Shown: one piece after another, positions 38,991 through 40,692 of the stretch
Layout of the letters: each line of letters begins with the position of its first letter
How positions within the stretch are numbered: position 1 is the stretch's first letter
Assembly (NCBI GenBank): GCA_037969565.1
Contig: JBBKXQ010000087.1
Location: 1-40,692, forward strand
Length of the DNA: 40,692 bases
Direction: 5' to 3'
DNA from: SZUA-35 sp037969565
GTDB lineage: Bacteria; Actinomycetota; Acidimicrobiia; Acidimicrobiales; SZUA-35
Made by a program: the position numbers and the translations under genes
The notes under the pieces: generated by a model
Database searches by the model: none
What the model saw: the letters and a program-made list of their open reading frames with translations, nothing else
Told to the model about the DNA's origin: nothing

Positions 38991-38996
38991 AGTATG
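38991..38996 (-). promoter_or_regulatory. Leaderless-type -10 box of the MATE gene
   Basis: CATACT on the minus strand ends 6 bases before the GTG at 38984. Confidence 0.4.
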
Positions 38997-39043
38997 GGGC
39001 TCATACAACCTCGAACGGTCGGTTGCCGCGATGGCTCGAGGGC

Positions 39044-39754
39044 TCAGGCCACGTCGATGTGATCGAGGCGCCAGGCGGTGAGCGCAACCGCCACGACTGC
39101 GACTGCGATCGACACGACGATGCCCGTGACCGTGCTGTATTCGGCGAGGCGAAACTCGACGTTGGTGAGTTGTGAGAGGACGGACAGCGGATACGTGCGA
39201 ACCGAGAGGCGGGCCGATCCACCACCGACGTTGGCGACGAAGAGCTCCCAGATGAACAGATAGACGAGGCCCCAGATGAGCGCCCGCCGAAGAAGGAGGC
39301 CGAGCAGGACGAAGAGGCCGCCGTAGGCCAGGGCGCCGAGGGCGCTGGTGAGGGCCACGGCCCAGGTGGTTGACGCGTCCCTCGTGGCGATGGCGGCGGC
39401 GGCCGCCAGCGGGAGACTCGTGAGCGGGATGGCCACCGACGCAGAGGCCATCCACGCAGCCATCGCCAACTTCCACCGTGCCGTAGGGCGATGCCACAGG
39501 TAGACGATGGTCTCGTCGTCGATGAGCTCGCCCAACGTCGAGCTGGACAGGACGAGCGAAACGATCGGCACCATCAGGCCCAGGCCGAAGACGGCGATGA
39601 AGTTCGCCGTGGCGTCGATCACATCGCCCGCCTGTCGATTGATGCCGAGGGCGACGGCGAGGCTGAGCGCACTGAAACCTCCAACGAGGGCCAGGCGCCC
39701 CATCGTGACCTGCTGACGAAGGAGGAGCCGGTAGAGAGCGAGGAGTGCGATCAT
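39044..39754 (-). CDS. ABC-2 type transporter permease
   Basis: A 236-residue membrane subunit with about six hydrophobic segments: near 20-38, 48-70, 96-128, 132-155, 158-178 and 208-228. The pattern VPIVSLVLSSSTLGELIDDETIVYLWHRPTARWKLAMA (about 62-99) resembles ABC-2 permeases, where a cytoplasmic coupling segment follows span 2. Its ATG overlaps the ATPase stop (ATGA), so the two subunits are made together and form one exporter. The cargo is unknown; drug, lipid or peptide export is possible. Confidence 0.85.
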   Translation of the reverse strand: MIALLALYRLLLRQQVTMGRLALVGGFSALSLAVALGINRQAGDVIDATANFIAVFGLGLMVPIVSLVLSSSTLGELIDDETIVYLWHRPTARWKLAMAAWMASASVAIPLTSLPLAAAAAIATRDASTTWAVALTSALGALAYGGLFVLLGLLLRRALIWGLVYLFIWELFVANVGGGSARLSVRTYPLSVLSQLTNVEFRLAEYSTVTGIVVSIAVAVVAVALTAWRLDHIDVA

Positions 39755-40692
39755 GGTCCGGTGCCGATCAGGTAACGGAAGACACTTTCGAGATCGTCAT
39801 CGAGCGGCGTGACTTCTTCCAGTCGAACCGAGTGGGTCTGACAGACGCTGGCGACCTCACGACGAAAACGCCGGATGTCGTCGGTGACGACCTCGAGTCG
39901 GTCTTCGGACTCGACTCGGCACCCGACCAGCGCACCGCTGGCAACCAGGGCGCTGGCCACCTGGCGGGGATTGCTGCACACGACCCGCAAACGAAGGGGT
40001 TGGTCGTCCATCAGGGCTCGGATGCTGTGGTAGTCGCCCTGCGCCGCCAGTCGGCCCTTCGCCATCACGACGACCCTCGATCCGAAGCGTTCCACTTCTT
40101 CGAGGACGTGGCTCGACACCAGCACCGTCTTTCCGCCTGCTCCGAGATCGTGGAAGAGACGGATCATCTGCCGCCGCTGTTTGGGGTCGAGCCCGTTGAG
40201 CGGTTCGTCGAGCATGAGCACGTCAGGGTTGTGGACCAACGCCGTGGCGATCTTCACTCGCTGGCGCATTCCTTTCGAGAAGGCGCCGACGGGTCGGTCG
40301 AGATTCGGGTCGAGTTCGACGAGATCCAGGGCCTGTCGGGCCGCTTGATCGGGATTCGGAACGTTGCTGAGAATTGCTCCGAGTCGCACCACATCGAACA
40401 AGTTCTCTCGCTCGAAAACCCCGTCTTGTTGGGGGACGAGACCGATTCGACCCCGAGCGTCGGCGTCGCGGCGGGGATCGCCGCCGGCGACCCAGATCGA
40501 ACCGGTGGTGGTTTTGGCCTGGCCCGAGAGCATTCGCAGCAGGGTCGACTTGCCGGCGCCATTGGGGCCGAGAAGGGCGGTGACACCGGGTTGGACGGCC
40601 AGGGTGACGTTGCTCACCGCGACGAGTCCGGAGAACGACTTGGAAACGTCGTAGGCCACGATGGTGGCGTCGGCGGGAGGCCACTGCGTCGG
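39751..40692 (-). CDS. ABC transporter ATP-binding protein, probably partial at the window edge
   Basis: ATPase subunit, 302 residues when counted from the GTG at 40659. The frame stays open to the window end, and the eleven extra codons (PTQWPPADATI) mean the true start may lie outside. Walker A is GPNGAGKST (31-39), the signature is FSKGMRQRV (about 139-147), and Walker B is VLMLDEPLNGLD followed by SSHVLEE (switch histidine). A C-terminal domain of about 90 residues (PLRLRVVCSNPRQVASAL...) is typical of ABC-2 exporter ATPases. It pairs with the overlapping permease gene. Confidence 0.9.
   Translation of the reverse strand, partial: PTQWPPADATIVAYDVSKSFSGLVAVSNVTLAVQPGVTALLGPNGAGKSTLLRMLSGQAKTTTGSIWVAGGDPRRDADARGRIGLVPQQDGVFERENLFDVVRLGAILSNVPNPDQAARQALDLVELDPNLDRPVGAFSKGMRQRVKIATALVHNPDVLMLDEPLNGLDPKQRRQMIRLFHDLGAGGKTVLVSSHVLEEVERFGSRVVVMAKGRLAAQGDYHSIRALMDDQPLRLRVVCSNPRQVASALVASGALVGCRVESEDRLEVVTDDIRRFRREVASVCQTHSVRLEEVTPLDDDLESVFRYLIGTGP

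Noticed and set aside
38985..39497. N-terminal extension of the MATE frame
   Set aside because: It overlaps the ABC permease on the same strand in another frame and encodes Arg/His-rich sequence typical of a shadow frame.
1..40692. Search for CRISPR arrays, tRNA/rRNA genes, insertion sequences, att sites
   Set aside because: No regularly spaced direct repeats, cloverleaf-like intergenic sequence, transposase or integrase motifs were found; intergenic gaps are too short to hide most of these.

Overview
This 40.7 kb window is GC-rich chromosomal DNA densely packed with genes (37 called, no intergenic gap over about 300 bases). The content points to an actinobacterium, tentatively class Acidimicrobiia or a close relative. 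The evidence is GatCAB, an Eis-type acetyltransferase, a PASTA-domain Ser/Thr kinase, a MeaB GTPase, NAD-dependent ligase, many GTG/TTG starts, and transcription starts that appear to lie on the start codon. The lineage is inferred from gene style. There is no rRNA or tRNA gene, CRISPR array, insertion sequence or phage gene that I can support.

Layout. 1-5.2 kb (minus): a giant secreted phosphoesterase built from repeated modules, preceded by a PPK2 polyphosphate kinase. 5.3-6.6 kb (plus): a J-domain protein overlapping a small alpha/beta hydrolase. 6.6-8.4 kb (minus): a small membrane protein and an SRPBCC-MFS fusion transporter. 8.4-11.2 kb: NifU-like scaffold, MeaB GTPase, MscL channel (minus) and a zinc-finger rhomboid protease. 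11.2-16.1 kb: a methyltransferase (minus), then the tRNA-modification run cysteine desulfurase-mnmA-tsaC and a class II aldolase. 16.1-22.7 kb: a membrane protein (minus), ligA, a small exported protein (minus), a LuxR-type response regulator and a PASTA kinase. 22.7-29.5 kb: a DHA2-type transporter, an SCP2 protein (minus), a 2[4Fe-4S] ferredoxin, then on the minus strand an exported metallopeptidase-like protein, a beta-hydroxyacid dehydrogenase and a cytochrome P450. 29.6-34.5 kb (plus): gatC-gatA-gatB, a small membrane protein and an Eis-like acetyltransferase. 34.5-37.7 kb (plus): an ECF sigma factor translationally coupled to a large membrane-anchored protein, then a small exported protein. 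37.7-40.7 kb (minus): a MATE exporter and an ABC-2 transporter pair whose ATPase may run off the window edge.

How genes work together. Cysteine desulfurase supplies persulfide sulfur for MnmA thiolation of tRNA wobble uridine, and TsaC makes the t6A precursor, so this run serves anticodon-loop modification. GatCAB makes Gln-tRNA(Gln) and/or Asn-tRNA(Asn). The sigma factor and its ATGA-coupled membrane partner look like an envelope-sensing regulatory unit. The permease and ATPase form one ABC exporter.

The most pervasive signal is regulatory. At least 15 genes have a TANNNT or CANNNT hexamer ending exactly 6-7 bases before the start codon, and two more have one at 8 bases. This is the geometry expected of leaderless mRNAs, and it was used to choose several start codons. 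Genes inside operons instead use TGATG or ATGA stop-start overlaps.
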